From the NCBI GenBank assembly GCA_016271365.2, contig CM057454.1, positions 699,189,501 to 699,253,500 on the forward strand: 64,000 bases of DNA, written 5' to 3'. This DNA comes from Neoceratodus forsteri. Its lineage: Eukaryota > Chordata > Ceratodontiformes > Ceratodontidae. The number at the start of each line of letters is the position of its first letter. Positions within the stretch are counted from its first letter, which is position 1. Positions 11,811 through 23,313 of the stretch are shown piece by piece. Both the position numbers and the translations under genes were made by a program. Below the pieces are notes generated by a model. That model was not told where the DNA came from. It worked only from the letters and a program-made list of their open reading frames with translations, and searched no databases.

Positions 11811-12698
11811 ATGATAGGAGTGGTGCAGTGCAATGGCTGTGGGGCGGCAGTGTTCCGGGAGACATTCTGGAGGCTGCAATGCTGCCCTATTTGCAGGCAC
11901 CTCTTTGGTCTGGGAGAGGAGGTTGCCCATCTCCAGGCTGACCTGGCTAGGATTCGTGAAACCTTCTCCCCGTTCCAGGGACTACCAGGGCCAATGTCAC
12001 TACCTCAGAGGTTGCCAAGAAAGAGGAGAGGCTGGACCAGGGTGGGCTCAGGGAGGGAGAGGGTGGTGGAACAGAGTTGCATCCCTCCAGCTGTACCTCT
12101 CCACAATTCATTCGCTCTTCTGGTGGATAGTGGTTCCTCTATGGAGGCACCTGCAGTGGAGATCAAGGAGGATGCTGAGAACCTTCACAAAGAAGACCCA
12201 CAGGAGGGTGGTATGGGACCCCACAGGGGAAGGAAACAACTCCTGGTGGTGGACTCAATCATTAGGGGGGTAGAAATGGGGGAGGAAGGGGAGAGGGAGG
12301 TAAGGTGCCTTCCTGGCACCATGGCTTGGAGGGACAGGAAGAGAATCCTCAGGATTGTGGGAGGAGCTGCACAAGGGAGGGAGCTGGATGTCATTGTCCA
12401 CCTAGGGACAAATGACCTGGCTAGGAATGGGATCAGAGCAGTGCAAGAGGAGTTTGTAGAGTTGGGGAGGGGCCTTAGACAAGTAGCACATACGGTAACC
12501 TTCTCGGAGGTGCTGCCTGTCTATGGCAAGGGTGATGTTAGGGCACTCCTCACCAGGGAATTCAATGAGTGGTTGAAAAACTGGTGTGGAGCTCAGGGTT
12601 TTGGCTTCATTGGGGACTGGGGAGCCACCTGGAGGGATGTTGATCTATACTGGTGCGATGGTCTGCATCTATCCGGGGGGGACCAGGATCCTAGGTGA
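11811..12698 (+). CDS. CR1 LINE ORF1: zinc finger plus SGNH esterase
   Basis: An uninterrupted 295-residue frame. Residues 7-28 hold a CxxC...CxxC zinc-binding pattern (C7, C10, C25, C28), followed by a short leucine-rich helix (about 35-50). The C-terminal half is an SGNH-hydrolase: nucleophile block VDSIIRG with Ser149, LGTNDLA at 198-204, and DGLHLS at 283-288 that supplies Asp283 and His286. CR1 ORF1 proteins are known to combine a zinc finger with an esterase and act as RNA-binding chaperones of the element. Oddly, the usual GDS of block I reads VDS. It is the only long LINE frame in the window without a stop. ORF2 begins about 220 bp downstream. Confidence 0.85.
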   Translation: MIGVVQCNGCGAAVFRETFWRLQCCPICRHLFGLGEEVAHLQADLARIRETFSPFQGLPGPMSLPQRLPRKRRGWTRVGSGRERVVEQSCIPPAVPLHNSFALLVDSGSSMEAPAVEIKEDAENLHKEDPQEGGMGPHRGRKQLLVVDSIIRGVEMGEEGEREVRCLPGTMAWRDRKRILRIVGGAAQGRELDVIVHLGTNDLARNGIRAVQEEFVELGRGLRQVAHTVTFSEVLPVYGKGDVRALLTREFNEWLKNWCGAQGFGFIGDWGATWRDVDLYWCDGLHLSGGDQDPR

Positions 12699-12915
12699 GA
12701 GGTTTAAATGCTTCATTGGCAAGCATTTAAACTATAAGGGGAGGCACTGAAAAGGAGCAGGGAAATCCCAGCCTCCCCACAAAACATGGTAATTAGTGAG
12801 GTAAACACCAAGGTAGAGAAGTTATTAGGGAGCAGAACAGAGGTAAGTGTAAAAGGCAAAAGGCAGTAAGGACAGGAATGGGACTAAAGGGTAAGGCTAT
12901 CAAAAGTGGAGGGTG

Positions 12916-13303
12916 ATGAGTGCCAATGCCCGTAGTCTGTGTAACAAGCTCCTGAACTAGTGGCCTTGATGGAAGAGGGTTGCCTGGATATTGTGGCAGT
13001 CACAGAAACATGGTACACAGAGAACCATGACTGGGATGTCAACATACCAGGATACACAATCTACAGGAGGGACAGGGAGGGTAAAGAGGAGGAGGAGTAG
13101 CTCTCTGTGTAAAGGAAGGGATCAAAGCAACAGAACTAAAGGGTAAACAGGGAGCAGATGAGGCACTATGGGTCACCCTTTAGACAGGAAATGGCACCAC
13201 AATCCGCATGGGGGTTGTATACAGACCCCCATCTCAGGGGGAAGGAATGGACAAGGAAATGATAGAAGGCTTCCCTAGAATGGCAGAAAAAGGGGAGGTA
13301 TTC
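12916..13303 (+). pseudogene. CR1 ORF2, endonuclease N-terminal part
   Basis: The frame starts MSANARSLCNKL, the usual start of the CR1 apurinic endonuclease, and a VTETW motif and a YRPPS segment follow in shifted frames. The domain stops abruptly at 13303, where a complete L2 is inserted, and resumes at 17620 with the GHLNMPDVNW block. Several frameshifts are present on this side of the insertion. Confidence 0.8.
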
Positions 13304-13756
13304 CTCACAATCCTCAGGGAGGTCATGAGGCGCTGGTAGCACTGCCCTCCCGCCGTGGATCGCTGCAGCGGAACCCCCTGAGACACGGAGGTCGCGAGGG
13401 CCGAGTCCCTCCCCAGGATAGCACTGCAGAAATAACTCCAGAAGTGCAGGCTGACTCACAATCCTCAGGGAGGTTGTGAGGCGCTGGTAGCGCTGCCCTC
13501 CCACCACAGATCACTGCAACGGAACCCCCCCGAGACACGGAGGTCACGAGGGCCGAGTCCCTCCCCAGAATAGCACTGCAGAAAAAGACTCCAGAAGTGC
13601 AGGCTGACTCACAATCCTCAGGGAGGTCGTGAGGTGCTGGTAGCACTGCCCTCCCTCCGTGGATCGCTGCAATGGAACCCCCCCGAGACACGGAGATCGC
13701 GAGGGCCGAGTCCCTCCCCAGGATAGCACTGCAGAAAAAGACTCCAGAAGTGCAGG
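13304..13756 (+). repeat. Tandem array of three ~152-bp units at L2 5' end
   Basis: Three successive GC-rich units begin with CTCACAATCCTCAGGG at 13304, 13455 and 13608, with lengths of 151, 153 and about 149 bp. They are highly similar and contain several CpGs, which are rare elsewhere. Because the CR1 is broken exactly at 13303 and resumes at 17620, the array belongs to the inserted L2, at its 5' end. By analogy to the monomer promoters of some L1 families these could be promoter monomers; that role is inference. Confidence 0.75.
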
Positions 13757-13907
13757 TATGGTCTTCCTCTGGTGGCAGGCTATCGGACTTCATCCCTACA
13801 GGACTCCCGTCTTCCTCCTTAGTGAGGCCCCGACGGCGCTGTGCACCGGCTCCCCACCACCCCCACCACCACCCTTTGTGAGCATGTGTATTTATAGGTG
13901 AAGTCAC

Positions 13908-14384
13908 GTGAGCTCTATATCCTATCAGCTCACTTCTCCATTTGCAGAATATCACCATCACCCACTAGAGGCCGCACTCTTAATCATCTCCCCTCCAACC
14001 TGTTTCTGTAAAAATAAAGCAACACCACTAGGTGCTGCTAACTTTAGCAAACTCTTCTTCCATCCTCCCTGTTCCCCTACACTCCGCAGCTCTGTAAAAA
14101 CCCCTACCATGTGCCCCTCCCCCCCTCGGGATACCCTGCTCATTGAAATAATTACCCTGGAATGGTCTGGCCTCAAAAGGGCGATGGCACTCCATCCTAC
14201 AATGCTGTTGGCCTACCCACTGGCCCTCTCCTGCCTTAACCCCCCCAGTCCTTCATGCTCTCTGCCTAGCACTCTACTACTGCGCGGGAGTGACATCGAA
14301 CCCAATCCTGGCCCTTTCTCCCCAAACTGTGTGCTCAGTGACCCTACTACCCCCTCCTGGACTAACTCTGGGGGCTCAGACTAG
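13908..14384 (+). CDS. L2 leader frame with 2A-like motif
   Basis: A 158-residue open frame at the 5' side of the L2. Near its end it carries LLLRGSDIEPNPGP; the last eight residues (14292-14315) match the D-(V/I)-E-x-N-P-G-P signature of 2A ribosome-skipping peptides exactly. Upstream of it is a hydrophobic Leu-rich stretch, as in other 2A contexts. The endonuclease begins about 70 bp further on in another frame, so the motif would have lain at the N-terminus of ORF2 before decay. 2A-like peptides are known from some non-LTR retrotransposons. Confidence 0.65.
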   Translation: MSSISYQLTSPFAEYHHHPLEAALLIISPPTCFCKNKATPLGAANFSKLFFHPPCSPTLRSSVKTPTMCPSPPRDTLLIEIITLEWSGLKRAMALHPTMLLAYPLALSCLNPPSPSCSLPSTLLLRGSDIEPNPGPFSPNCVLSDPTTPSWTNSGGSD

Positions 14385-17225
14385 TACACATGAGCGTTGG
14401 GAGCCTGCGGCAACAGGTGGCCAACCTTGAGGCCTGGACCCAACTCTTGAGGCGAACATCTTGGCAGTGACTGAGACTTGGCTAAAGCCTGACATTCTCC
14501 CTCATGAGGTTGAACTGATGGGATATCAAGCCATCAAGGGACAGACTCCTCAAAAAGGGGAGTCCTATTCTATCTAAAATCCCCTTTAAATGCCACCCGC
14601 TGGACCTACAAGAGATAGATGATACTCAGGCTGAAGTATTATTTCTCAAACTTGTCCTCGGAGGTACAAAGTCCTCTACATTGGATGTGCCTATCTCCCA
14701 CCTCAATAAGCAACCCCTCCTTGAATTCCTTACCAGTGCCATCTTCAACTCCCCCAGGGGAAAAATCCTTCTAGAGTTTTAATCTCAACTAGCTGCCTCA
14801 ACTCCTCTCAAGCAAAAACCTTGTGCTGGATGCATCCCTTACCCAGGTGATCAACTTACCAACCAGGCATAATGCAAAAACTGGCAACCATTCACTTCTT
14901 GACTGGGCACTTACCTCCAACCCCACTCAGATACTGTCAGCCAGGATAATGGCGGACTCCCTGAGCTACCACTGCCCTATCTACTGCATCTGGTCTAATA
15001 AACCTCCCAAGCCAGCAGCCAGGCTGATTGTTGCAAGAAACTACAGCAGATTTGAACCAGCAACCCTCTGCGCTGACCTCTTCAAGGCAGAATGGTGGCC
15101 TATCGTCTCCCTTCCCACTATTGACGCGGCCCTCCAATACTTTTCCGAGATGTTCCTGGGCATAGTAAACTGTCATGCCCCCTGGAAAAAACTAAGGGTT
15201 CAGGACAAGTGCCATAAATGGCTATACCCAGAGCTGAAACACACCATGCAGCTCAGGGACAAAGCATGGGGACTCTACAAATCTTCTGGCACAATATCTG
15301 ACTGGGAGAGCTACAGGGGCTTGCACAACAAGTGTAAACAGGCCACAAAACTGGCCAAATCCAAATACCTCCGTGACCCCCAAGAAGTTCTGGGGCCACA
15401 TAAACTCCCTCCTGAAGGGTCACGTGCAGGAACAAAGTGCCATGGTCTTAGCCAGAAACACTCTGACAGATGACCCTACTAAGGTGGCTGAAGCCTTCAG
15501 TGCCTCCTTTTCTCATCCCCCTGCCTGCTCCCAAACCGTGCCGGGAAATCCTCCTCCCACCCACCTCAGCATAAAATCTCTCTCGTCCTTTATTCCACTG
15601 ACACTTGTGGACCCCTGCAGTGCTACCACTACTCTGCAAAATTAACCTGAATCATCTACTGGTAATGATCAGCTGGAACCTCACCTGCTGAGGGTGTAGC
15701 ACCTGCCATTGCCTACCTGTTACCCTACTCATAAACCGATCCCTTCAGGAAGGGTCTGTGCCCACCAAATGGAAAGTTGCCACCATAGTTCCAATCCATA
15801 AAAAAGGAACCCGGGATAGGGTGGAGAATTATAGGCCCATCTCCCTCCTCTGTCCTCTGGGAAAAATCCTTGAAAGAATAGTCTTTGATCAGCTGCAATG
15901 CTATCTGGAACAGCACCTACTCCTCTCTAAGGTCCAGCATGGTTTTCAGAAAGACCATGGCATGGACACTGCCCTAGTCAGATTGACTACCGACATACTC
16001 AACGCCATGGACCAGGGCACCCCTACGGGGGTGCTATTCATCGACCTCTCCAAGGCCTTTGACATGGTCAGTCATAAATTACTCCTCTCTAAACTCCAAA
16101 GGCTTGGCTTGGATCAGCTCTCTCTCTCTCCTGGGCCACTAGCTACCTGACAAACAGAACTCAGACAGTACGATGGCAAGGCATTAACTCAAGCCCCAGA
16201 CCGGTGATCTCTGGGGTACCCCAGGGCTCCATACTAGGACCCCTGCTGTTCTCCCTATTTGTGAGTGACATAGCTGAAGTGTGTGCACCCAGCAATCTAC
16301 TGCTCTACGCTGATGATACAGTAATCTATCACAGTGACCCCCAATCCTCCGTTATCACAATGGAACTACAAACCTGCCTAGCAAAACTTGAAACGTGGTT
16401 AACTGCCAACCAACTCAAGCTAAACGAGGACAAGGCAAAAGCTGTCCTCTTTGGGACCCGGCGACTGGGTAAGGACCGTAGTGGTCTTCTCTCTATAACA
16501 TCAGCTCGAGGAATGCATGTCGAGGGTCACTGACCAATTTAAGTATCTTGGGATTACCCTTGACCAGGAACTAACCTTCAAACCCCATATAGATGCCTAA
16601 CAAAACCATCCACCAGAGGCTGGGCTTGCTATACCGCCTTAGGAACTCCCTCTCTGGAAGCACGTGAGACCATTGCTAACTGCAACCTCCTCCCTATTTA
16701 CTGTATGGTTCTCCAATATTACAGTCCCTCAGAGAGACTGAGCTAACTAACCTCTTCACCCTCTACCACCGCATTGCTCACTTTGCAACCCACTCCTCCC
16801 CTAGGTGGCACCACTGTGAAGCTCTTAAGGATCTTAACTGGCCATCACTCAAGCTTAAACTATCTTTTTCCCCTGCCTGCCTTTCCTACAAACTCCTTTC
16901 CACACACCATCCACCTCACCTCAGTGACCTGCTTACCCCTAAAGTCCCCCTCTGCAATCTGCGGTCTGCCTCAAGTCAACTCTTGAACATACCCCGCATC
17001 CGCACCAATCAAGGAAAACGCTCCTTCCAGTTCACCACCCCTCACTTCTGGAACTCGCTCCCCTCTTCCCTACTAGACAAACCCTCCCTCTCCTCTTTCA
17101 AGACCGGTCTCAAAGTCTACCTCCTAGAACTGAGCCTCTGCTGCTGCAACCGAAAGATATACTCCCTACCCCTCATGACCTTATGTGACCATCTACGAAC
17201 CCATGGTGCCCCTGGTACCAACTAA
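14385..17225 (+). pseudogene. L2 LINE ORF2: endonuclease and RT
   Basis: The endonuclease part (about 14385-15060) shows a VGSLRQQV start and TETWLKP, then a SLLDWAL segment near 14895, but with several frame changes. The RT part (about 15750-16533) shows PIHKKGTRD, NYRPISLLC, HGFQKDHG, LFIDLSKAFD, SGVPQGSILGPLLFS and an intact catalytic YADD. The C-terminal part (16990-17225) has TPHFWNSLPSSL, the hallmark end of L2-group ORF2. It is nested inside the CR1, so it is the younger of the two. Frameshifts near 15474, 15640, 16150 and 16534 make it a pseudogene. Confidence 0.85.
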
Positions 17226-17619
17226 CCTCTATCAACTGTATTTCTCCTTACAACCTGTGTTATGTTCTTCCCTTGAATGACCCCTGGACTTTTGAATTTA
17301 TTGTTTTTTGTGTTTTTTCTCCCCCTGGGCAATACAATTCTATTTTTCTCTGACTACTGGTACTCCCTACTTGCTCTCTATCTCTGCCCTACAGATTCAC
17401 AACCTCCTGTATGAACTGTATATACATTATTTTTTTCAATTTTCTTATGTATCTGTATGCTGTACCTTATATATGAATTGTATATGTATCTTCGAAGCTG
17501 TATACTGTACATAATGTAAAGTTGGTGGTGTATTCACCCCGGGTCTCCTCTGAAAAACAGACCTTTGATCTCAGTGGGTTTACCTGGTAAACAAAATCTA
17601 AATAAATAAATAAATAAAT
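17226..17619 (+). other. L2 3' UTR and (AAAT)n tail
   Basis: Follows the L2 stop codon; it ends in a GGTAAACAAAATCTAAATAAATAAATAAATA-type tail at 17585-17619, the typical L2 3' end. CR1 coding sequence resumes directly after it. No target-site duplication is evident at the junction. Confidence 0.8.
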
Positions 17620-20103
17620 ATTGTTGATGGGGCACCTGAATATGCCAGATGTTAACTGGAGCACCTTTGCTGCAGGCACATCCAAGAGCAGGGTCATTCT
17701 TGATGCCCTACAAGGGGCATGCCTCAGACAGTTAGTATTGGAACCCACTTGGGAGGGAGCAGTCTTAGATCTGGTACTCTCAAATGGGGATGGAGAAAGA
17801 ATCTCAGATTTAGAAGTGGTAGCCATCTGAGACAGCGACCACCAAACAGTGTGGTTCACGATAAACACAGCCATACAATCAAGCCACACAAAAGCAAGAG
17901 TATTGGACTTTAGGAGGGCTGACTTTGGGAAAATGGAGAGTGCCTCAGAAAAGCACCAGCAAACAGGCAAGAAGGAGGGGTGGAGGAACAATGGGGAGTA
18001 ATCAAAACAGCCATCACAGAGGCAACATGCCTTTGTGTAAAGCAAATCAATAAAACACAAGGAAGGAAAAAAATGCTATGGTTCTCAAAAGAGGTGTCAG
18101 GGAAGGTTAAGGAGAAAAGGATAGCATTCAGGAAATACAAGGAAACACAGAAGGAGCAGGACAGAGAACTTTATCAGTTAAAGCAGAAAGAGGCTGGGAA
18201 GGCAGTCAGAATAGCAAAGGCCCAAACCAAGGAAAGGATAGCCAATTCTGTTAAGAAGGGGGATAAGACCTTTTATAGGTACATTAGGGAGCAAAGAAAG
18301 ACCAAAGGAGGGATACTGAGGCTAAATAAAGGGAAGGGAATGTGGGTAGAGGGTGACAGTAAAAAAGCAGGGATACTGAACGAATATTTCTGCTCAGTAT
18401 TCACAAAGGAAGAAGAGGGGGAGGTACCTAAACCAAACAAGAGAAACACTATGAGGACGGGGGTTGATACCAGTCCAGTTACAGAAGAAAGGGTTCTGAA
18501 AGAACTAATAAAATTGAAGGTGGACAAAGCAATGGGGCCTAATGGGATTCACCCAAGAATTCTAAAAGAACTAAGGGTAGAACTAGTGACACCGCTGACT
18601 GCTTTCTTTAACAAATCATGGGAGGATGGGGTGGTACCTGAGGACTGGAGGAGAGCAGCTGTGATTCCTCTTCACAAAAGTAGGAGCAGGACAGAGGCAG
18701 GAAACTACAGACCAGTTAGCTTGACCTCAGTGGTAGGGAAAATGATGGAATCACTTCTGAAGGAAAGAATTGTTGAGTACCTAGAGACCAGTGGGGCATA
18801 GGACCCAAGGCAGCATGGATTTACAATGGGAAGGGCATGTCAGATGAATCTAATAGATTTCTTTGACTGGGTGACCAAAGTAGTAGACCAGGGAGGGGCT
18901 GTGGACATGGTCTACCTAGATTTTAGCAAGGCATTTGATACAGTCCCACACAAAAGATTAATACACAGGTAGCCAGCCTTGGAGTGGGTCCCAAGGTGGT
19001 AGCCTGGATAGAAAATTGGCTAGACAACAGAATGCAAAGGATAGTAGTAAATGGAGTACACAGTGAAGAAAGGAGGGTTACTAGTGGGGTACCGCAGGGT
19101 TCAGTACTGGGACCGGTCCTTTTTAATGTATTTATAAGTGATATTGCAGAGGAACTGGAAGGAAAAGTATGTCTCTTTGCAGATGACACAAAGATCTGCA
19201 ACAGGGTTGATACACAAGATGGAGTGGAAAGGATGAGAAGGGACTTGGCAAGGTTGGAGGAATGGTCAAATGTATGGCAGCTCAGATTCAATGCAAAGAA
19301 GTGCAAGGTAATGCACATGGAAAACAAAAACCCAGGAGAAGCGTACACAATGGGGGTGAGATACTGACAACAGTAAAAATGGAAAGGGGCCTGGGGGTAA
19401 TTATATCAGATGACCTAAAGGTGGGCAAGCAATGTGAGAAGGCAGTAAGGAAGGCTGGGGGGATACTGGGATGCATAGGAAGAGGCATCAATAGTAGAAA
19501 ACAGGAAGTTGTTATCCCTCTGTACAGACAGTTGGTGAGACCCTATTTGGAGTACTGTGTGCAGTTCTGGAGACCCCATCTCCACAAAAACAAAGACAGA
19601 GTGGAGGCTGTCCGAGGAGGGCAACCAAAATGGTGCAGGGTCTGCACCAGAAGACATACGAAGAAAGACTAAAGGAGCTTAATATGTATACCCTTGAGGA
19701 AAGAAGGGAGAGGGACATGATAGAAACTTTCAAGTACCTCAAGGGAATCAACAAAGTCCAAGAGTAGCATCTTTCAGAAAAAGATGTGCGAGAACAAGGG
19801 GGCACAATTTGAAGATAGAGGGGGGACAGCTCAGAGGTAATGTGAGGAAGTATTTTTTCACAGAGAGGGTTGTGGATGCATGGAACAGCCTCCCTGAGGA
19901 GGTCGAGGAGTCAAGAACAGTGGAGGAATTCAAGAATGCAAGGGACAGACATAAGGCAGTCCTGGTGGGGGGTAGGAGCAAGTAAGCTGTTGGTTAACTA
20001 GGAGCTGCAGCTTATCTGTTAGGTAGGAAAATGGGCAGACTAGGTGGGCCAAGCGGTCCTTATCTGCCATCAAATTCTATATTTCTATGTTTCTATGTTT
20101 CTA
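17620..20103 (+). pseudogene. CR1 ORF2 remainder: endonuclease C-part, RT and 3' end
   Basis: Resumes the CR1 endonuclease with GHLNMPDVNW, then LEPTWEG and LDLVLSN, and continues into the RT (about 17980-19670) with KAMGPNGIHPRIL, WRRAAVIPLHKS, NYRPVSLTS, VYLDFSKAFDTV, SGVPQGSVLGPVLF and an intact LFADDTKICN. The C-terminal part has LGCIGRGINSRK and YLEYCVQFWRPHL. The 3' UTR ends at 20100 with GGTCCTTATCTGCCATC followed by TTCTATG repeats, the diagnostic CR1 3' end. Frame breaks lie near 17830, 18802, 18975 and 19368. It is inserted into the gypsy pol, whose RT part begins immediately after. Confidence 0.9.
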
Positions 20104-20640
20104 AGTGCTATCTGATGATAATGTGACCGACGGACCTTATTCAGGGTGGTTTCTTGTTCAAGTTAGTCAATGGTGCAGCAAGGGTTGAGAATTCTGGAAT
20201 AATTCAGCTGTAATGCCCCACAGATGCAAGAAAAGACCTAATCTACTTGTTGGCAGTTGGAAGGGGGCAGTCAACCAGGGTCCTTACCTTCTAAATAACT
20301 GAGTGTACATGACTGTCCTGATCATATACTTCAGTATTTTGTCTTCTGCCATGCTAGGGTGCAGTCTGCAGCATTGGCCATGAAATCTGCCTCCCTGATC
20401 AATTGAAGTACCAATGGCACATCCAGCATGTGGCTGTCCCAATCTGGTCAAAATATGACAACATCATCCAGGTGCACTGCTGCTAACTTGGTTACCAGTC
20501 CTAGCCAACATCCCTTCACCACATATCCTGTTCCAAAATGCAGCCAATAAACTGTTACCAAATCCAGCAGACACCACACCTGCCAATTTTCAGGGGCATA
20601 TAGGATGCCCTGTGACATCAATTGTGAAGCAGAAAACATG
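20104..20640 (-). pseudogene. Ty3/gypsy (Gmr1-like) RT, catalytic part and connection
   Basis: On the minus strand the catalytic box reads AVHLDDVVIF at about 20450 (Y-to-H variant of the LDD box), followed by ANAADCTLAWQKTKY and further on by FSTLAAPLTNL near 20130, the RT-to-RNase H connection of gypsy pol. Upstream of the box, palm sequence is visible only in shifted frames. Stops are present after the box. The next pol part, RNase H, lies at 11.2 kb across the CR1. Confidence 0.8.
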
Positions 20641-21021
20641 TCTGGACTATGAACATCAACAGCTCACTGGAGCAGACTGAATGGGAAACAACATCTACCA
20701 CTACTAGTGACTCCCATATCATAAACAAATCAGATGAGCAACTACCTAGCTTTGGGCTCCCTCCCTGCGTTTGGTGCAACCCTAACAAATTTAGATGTGG
20801 AGTGGTCTGCTGTGCCAAGACTGACCATGCCTGGGGCATCAGGGAAAGTCCTTTGAACAAATGTGGTGCTGTGGAGGATGCTATACACATGCTAGATTGC
20901 TTCTCTTTCTGTGCTATATTCCCTGGAGGTCTCTCCAAACTGAATACAGCATATCAAAGGCTATTGACTGGCTCAAGACTGTTTAGCTATTTTATCTTGT
21001 ATCTGTAAAGTTTACCTTCTT
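20641..21021. other. Unassigned region
   Basis: A 119-residue open frame runs on the plus strand but shows no known domain, and the minus strand shows none either. It sits between the gypsy RT fragment and a CR1 and is probably part of the composite insertion that separates the two gypsy RT pieces. Confidence 0.3.
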
Positions 21022-22945
21022 TAGTTACATAGCTACATATATACATGTTGTCGGCAGATAAGGGCCTTGTGGCCCATCCAGTCTGCCCTATCCTTCTTTC
21101 TAATGCTTAAGGTACCCTAGATACTACAAGCCCCCCCCACCCCAGCTTGATAATTCCCATGTGCCTATCCCAAGCATTCTTGAATCCCTGAACTGTGGCC
21201 ACCCCAGCACTTCCTAGGGGAGACTGTTCCATCTCTCCAACACCCTTTCAGTGAAGCAGAATTTCCTCAGGTTCCCTCTTAATTTTCCACCTTTTAATCT
21301 CATGCTGTGCCCCCTTTTTCTGCTATTTCCCTTCATGTGAAAGATCCTTCCCTCTGGTGCCCTGTTGACCCCCTTTAGATATTTGAAGGTCTCTATCATG
21401 TCCCCCCTCTCTCCTTTCCTCCAGGGAGTACATATTTAGAGCTCTGAGTCTCTCCTCATATGACATACTGCATCCCTGTCACCATTTTTGTTGCCCTCCT
21501 CTGTACCGTCTCCATCCTGTCAATGTCTTTTTGGAGATGGGGCCTCCAGAATTGAACACAGTACTCCAGATGAGGCCTTACTAGGGAGTTGTACAATGGT
21601 ACCACCACTTCCTTCCTTCTATTTGTTGTACTCCTCCCTATGCACCCTAACACTCTGTTAACATTTCCAACTGCTTTGTCTCACTGTTTAGACACTTTGA
21701 GGTTGTCTTCTATGACTGTCCCTAGATCCCTTTCCTCTGTGGTGGCCTCCAGTGTTATCCCATTTAGTTCATACTCATTCCCTTTCCTAGGTGCATAATT
21801 TTGCACTTTTTTGCATTGAAACCCAACTGCCATTCCTTGGATCAGTTTTCTAGCCTCTTCAGCTCCCTCTTCATTTTTTCTATAGCTTCCTGTGTATTTA
21901 CCCTGTTACATATCTTTGTATCATCTGCAAACAGGCTAACCCTCCCTTCTAGAGCCACTGCAATATTGCTTATGAAGACATTGAAGAGCACTGGCCCAAG
22001 CACTGATCCCTGGGGTATGTCACTTGTTACCCGATCCTCCTGTGAGTTAACCCCATTTACCACTACTCTTTGTGTTCTGTTACTCAACCAGTTTCTAACC
22101 CATGTGACCACCTCTGTTCCCACCCCCAGATTTGCCAGCTTGTGGATTAGTCTCCTGTGTGGGACTGTGTCAAAGGCCTTCCTGAAGTGTAGATAGGCCA
22201 CATCTACCTCTCTTCCCTGGTCAATTTCCATTGTCACCCACTTGAAGAACTCAATCAGGTTGGTCTGGCATGACCTCCCTGCAGTGAATCCATGTTGCCT
22301 TGGGTCCAGCAGCCCCCTTGTCTCTAGGTAGTTCACCAGCCTTTCCTTAAGTAGAGTTTCCATCATTTTACCTACTACTGACCGGGCAGTAGTTTCCTGC
22401 CTCCTTCTTGCTGCCACTTTTGTGCAAGGGTATCCCTTGTGCCCTCCTCCACTCCTCTGGAACCACACCTGTTTCTAGTGATCTACTGAACAGCTTAGCA
22501 AGAGGTTTAGCCAATTCCTTCCGGAGTTCCTTTAGGATCCTTGGGTGTATCCCATTGGGCCCCATAGTTTTATCCACCCTAAGCTGTTCTAGTGCTTTTT
22601 TTACTCTGTCCTCTGATAAAGGTCTCATGTTCACCCCTTCTCCCTGTTTGTCCTTCTCCATTAATGAGGGACCATCTCCATTTTCTTCTTCCGTGAATAC
22701 AGAGCAGAAGTATTTGTTGTGGATGGTCATCTTGTCAATGTCTTTCTCCACGACCCTGCCTCCCTCTTCCCTAAGTCTCACAATCCCTCCCCCGTCTTCT
22801 TTCTCTTGCTAATATACCTAAAGAATACCTTCCCTCCTTCCTTCACTGATTTAGCTAGCTTTTCTTCAGTTTCAGCCTTTGCTGCCCTTACTGCCTTGTT
22901 CGCTTCCTTTCCTTTCATTTCATTTTATTTTCTTATCCCACCAAC
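21022..22945 (-). pseudogene. CR1 LINE, 5'-truncated, RT and 3' end
   Basis: On the minus strand, from 22945 down: AETEEKLAKSV-like linker, KTMGPNGIHPRIL, PEEWRRAQGIPLHKSG, NYCPVS, HGFTAGRSCQTNL, AYLHFRKAFDTVPH, SDIPQGSVLGPVLFN and an intact SLFADDTKICN, then LGCIGRSTTNRRKEV and LEYCVQFWRPHL. The 3' end at about 21022-21110 is the CR1-type GGGCCTTATCTGCC sequence, ending in a short GTAGCTATGTAAC string. Two or more frameshifts (around 22380 and 21840) are present. It has a different 3' ending from the other CR1 copies of the window, so another subfamily. Confidence 0.85.
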
Positions 22946-22986
22946 AGAGATGCAATTGTGATATATACAGCATATTCTTTTAAAAA

Positions 22987-23313
22987 ATTGCATTAATGCA
23001 ATATTTAGGGTTCAGGCTAAACCAACAAAAGTAGAGAAATGTGGCATTAGGGTTTCTAACCCTAAAACCCCACCCCATGCTTGCAACAAATCAGAAGTGC
23101 AGTCTTCCTTGGCATTGTCAACACTAAAGCTCACTCCATTAGGAGCATATGTTTCTGGAGTGTATAGAATGTGGTGAGCTTTGGGGTTGGCGATGCCAGA
23201 GAAGAAGTCTTGCCCTGGTGTTGTAACATAATTGAGGTTTAGGAAGAAACCCTGAATCACAATTCTCTACTTTTGTCACTTTGGCCTGAAACCTAAAGGT
23301 TGCATTAATGCGT
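22987..23313. mobile_element. Inverted-repeat element (MITE-like), ~330 bp
   Basis: The two ends are imperfect inverted repeats of about 80 bp. Each outer end carries the self-complementary word TGCATTAATGC, followed on both arms by (A/T)TTTAGG and, further in, ACAAAAGTAGAGAA. An A6 and T8 run lie just outside. The inner 160 bp have no coding potential. A non-autonomous DNA transposon is the simplest reading; family unknown. Confidence 0.6.

Noticed and set aside
13323..13961. 212-codon ORF on the minus strand across the 152-bp array
   Set aside because: It is a translation of the tandem repeat, internally repetitive, and antisense to the L2.
20649..21008. 119-codon plus-strand ORF with several Cys
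   Set aside because: No recognised domain; its start overlaps the antisense of the gypsy RT fragment, so the frame is likely fortuitous.
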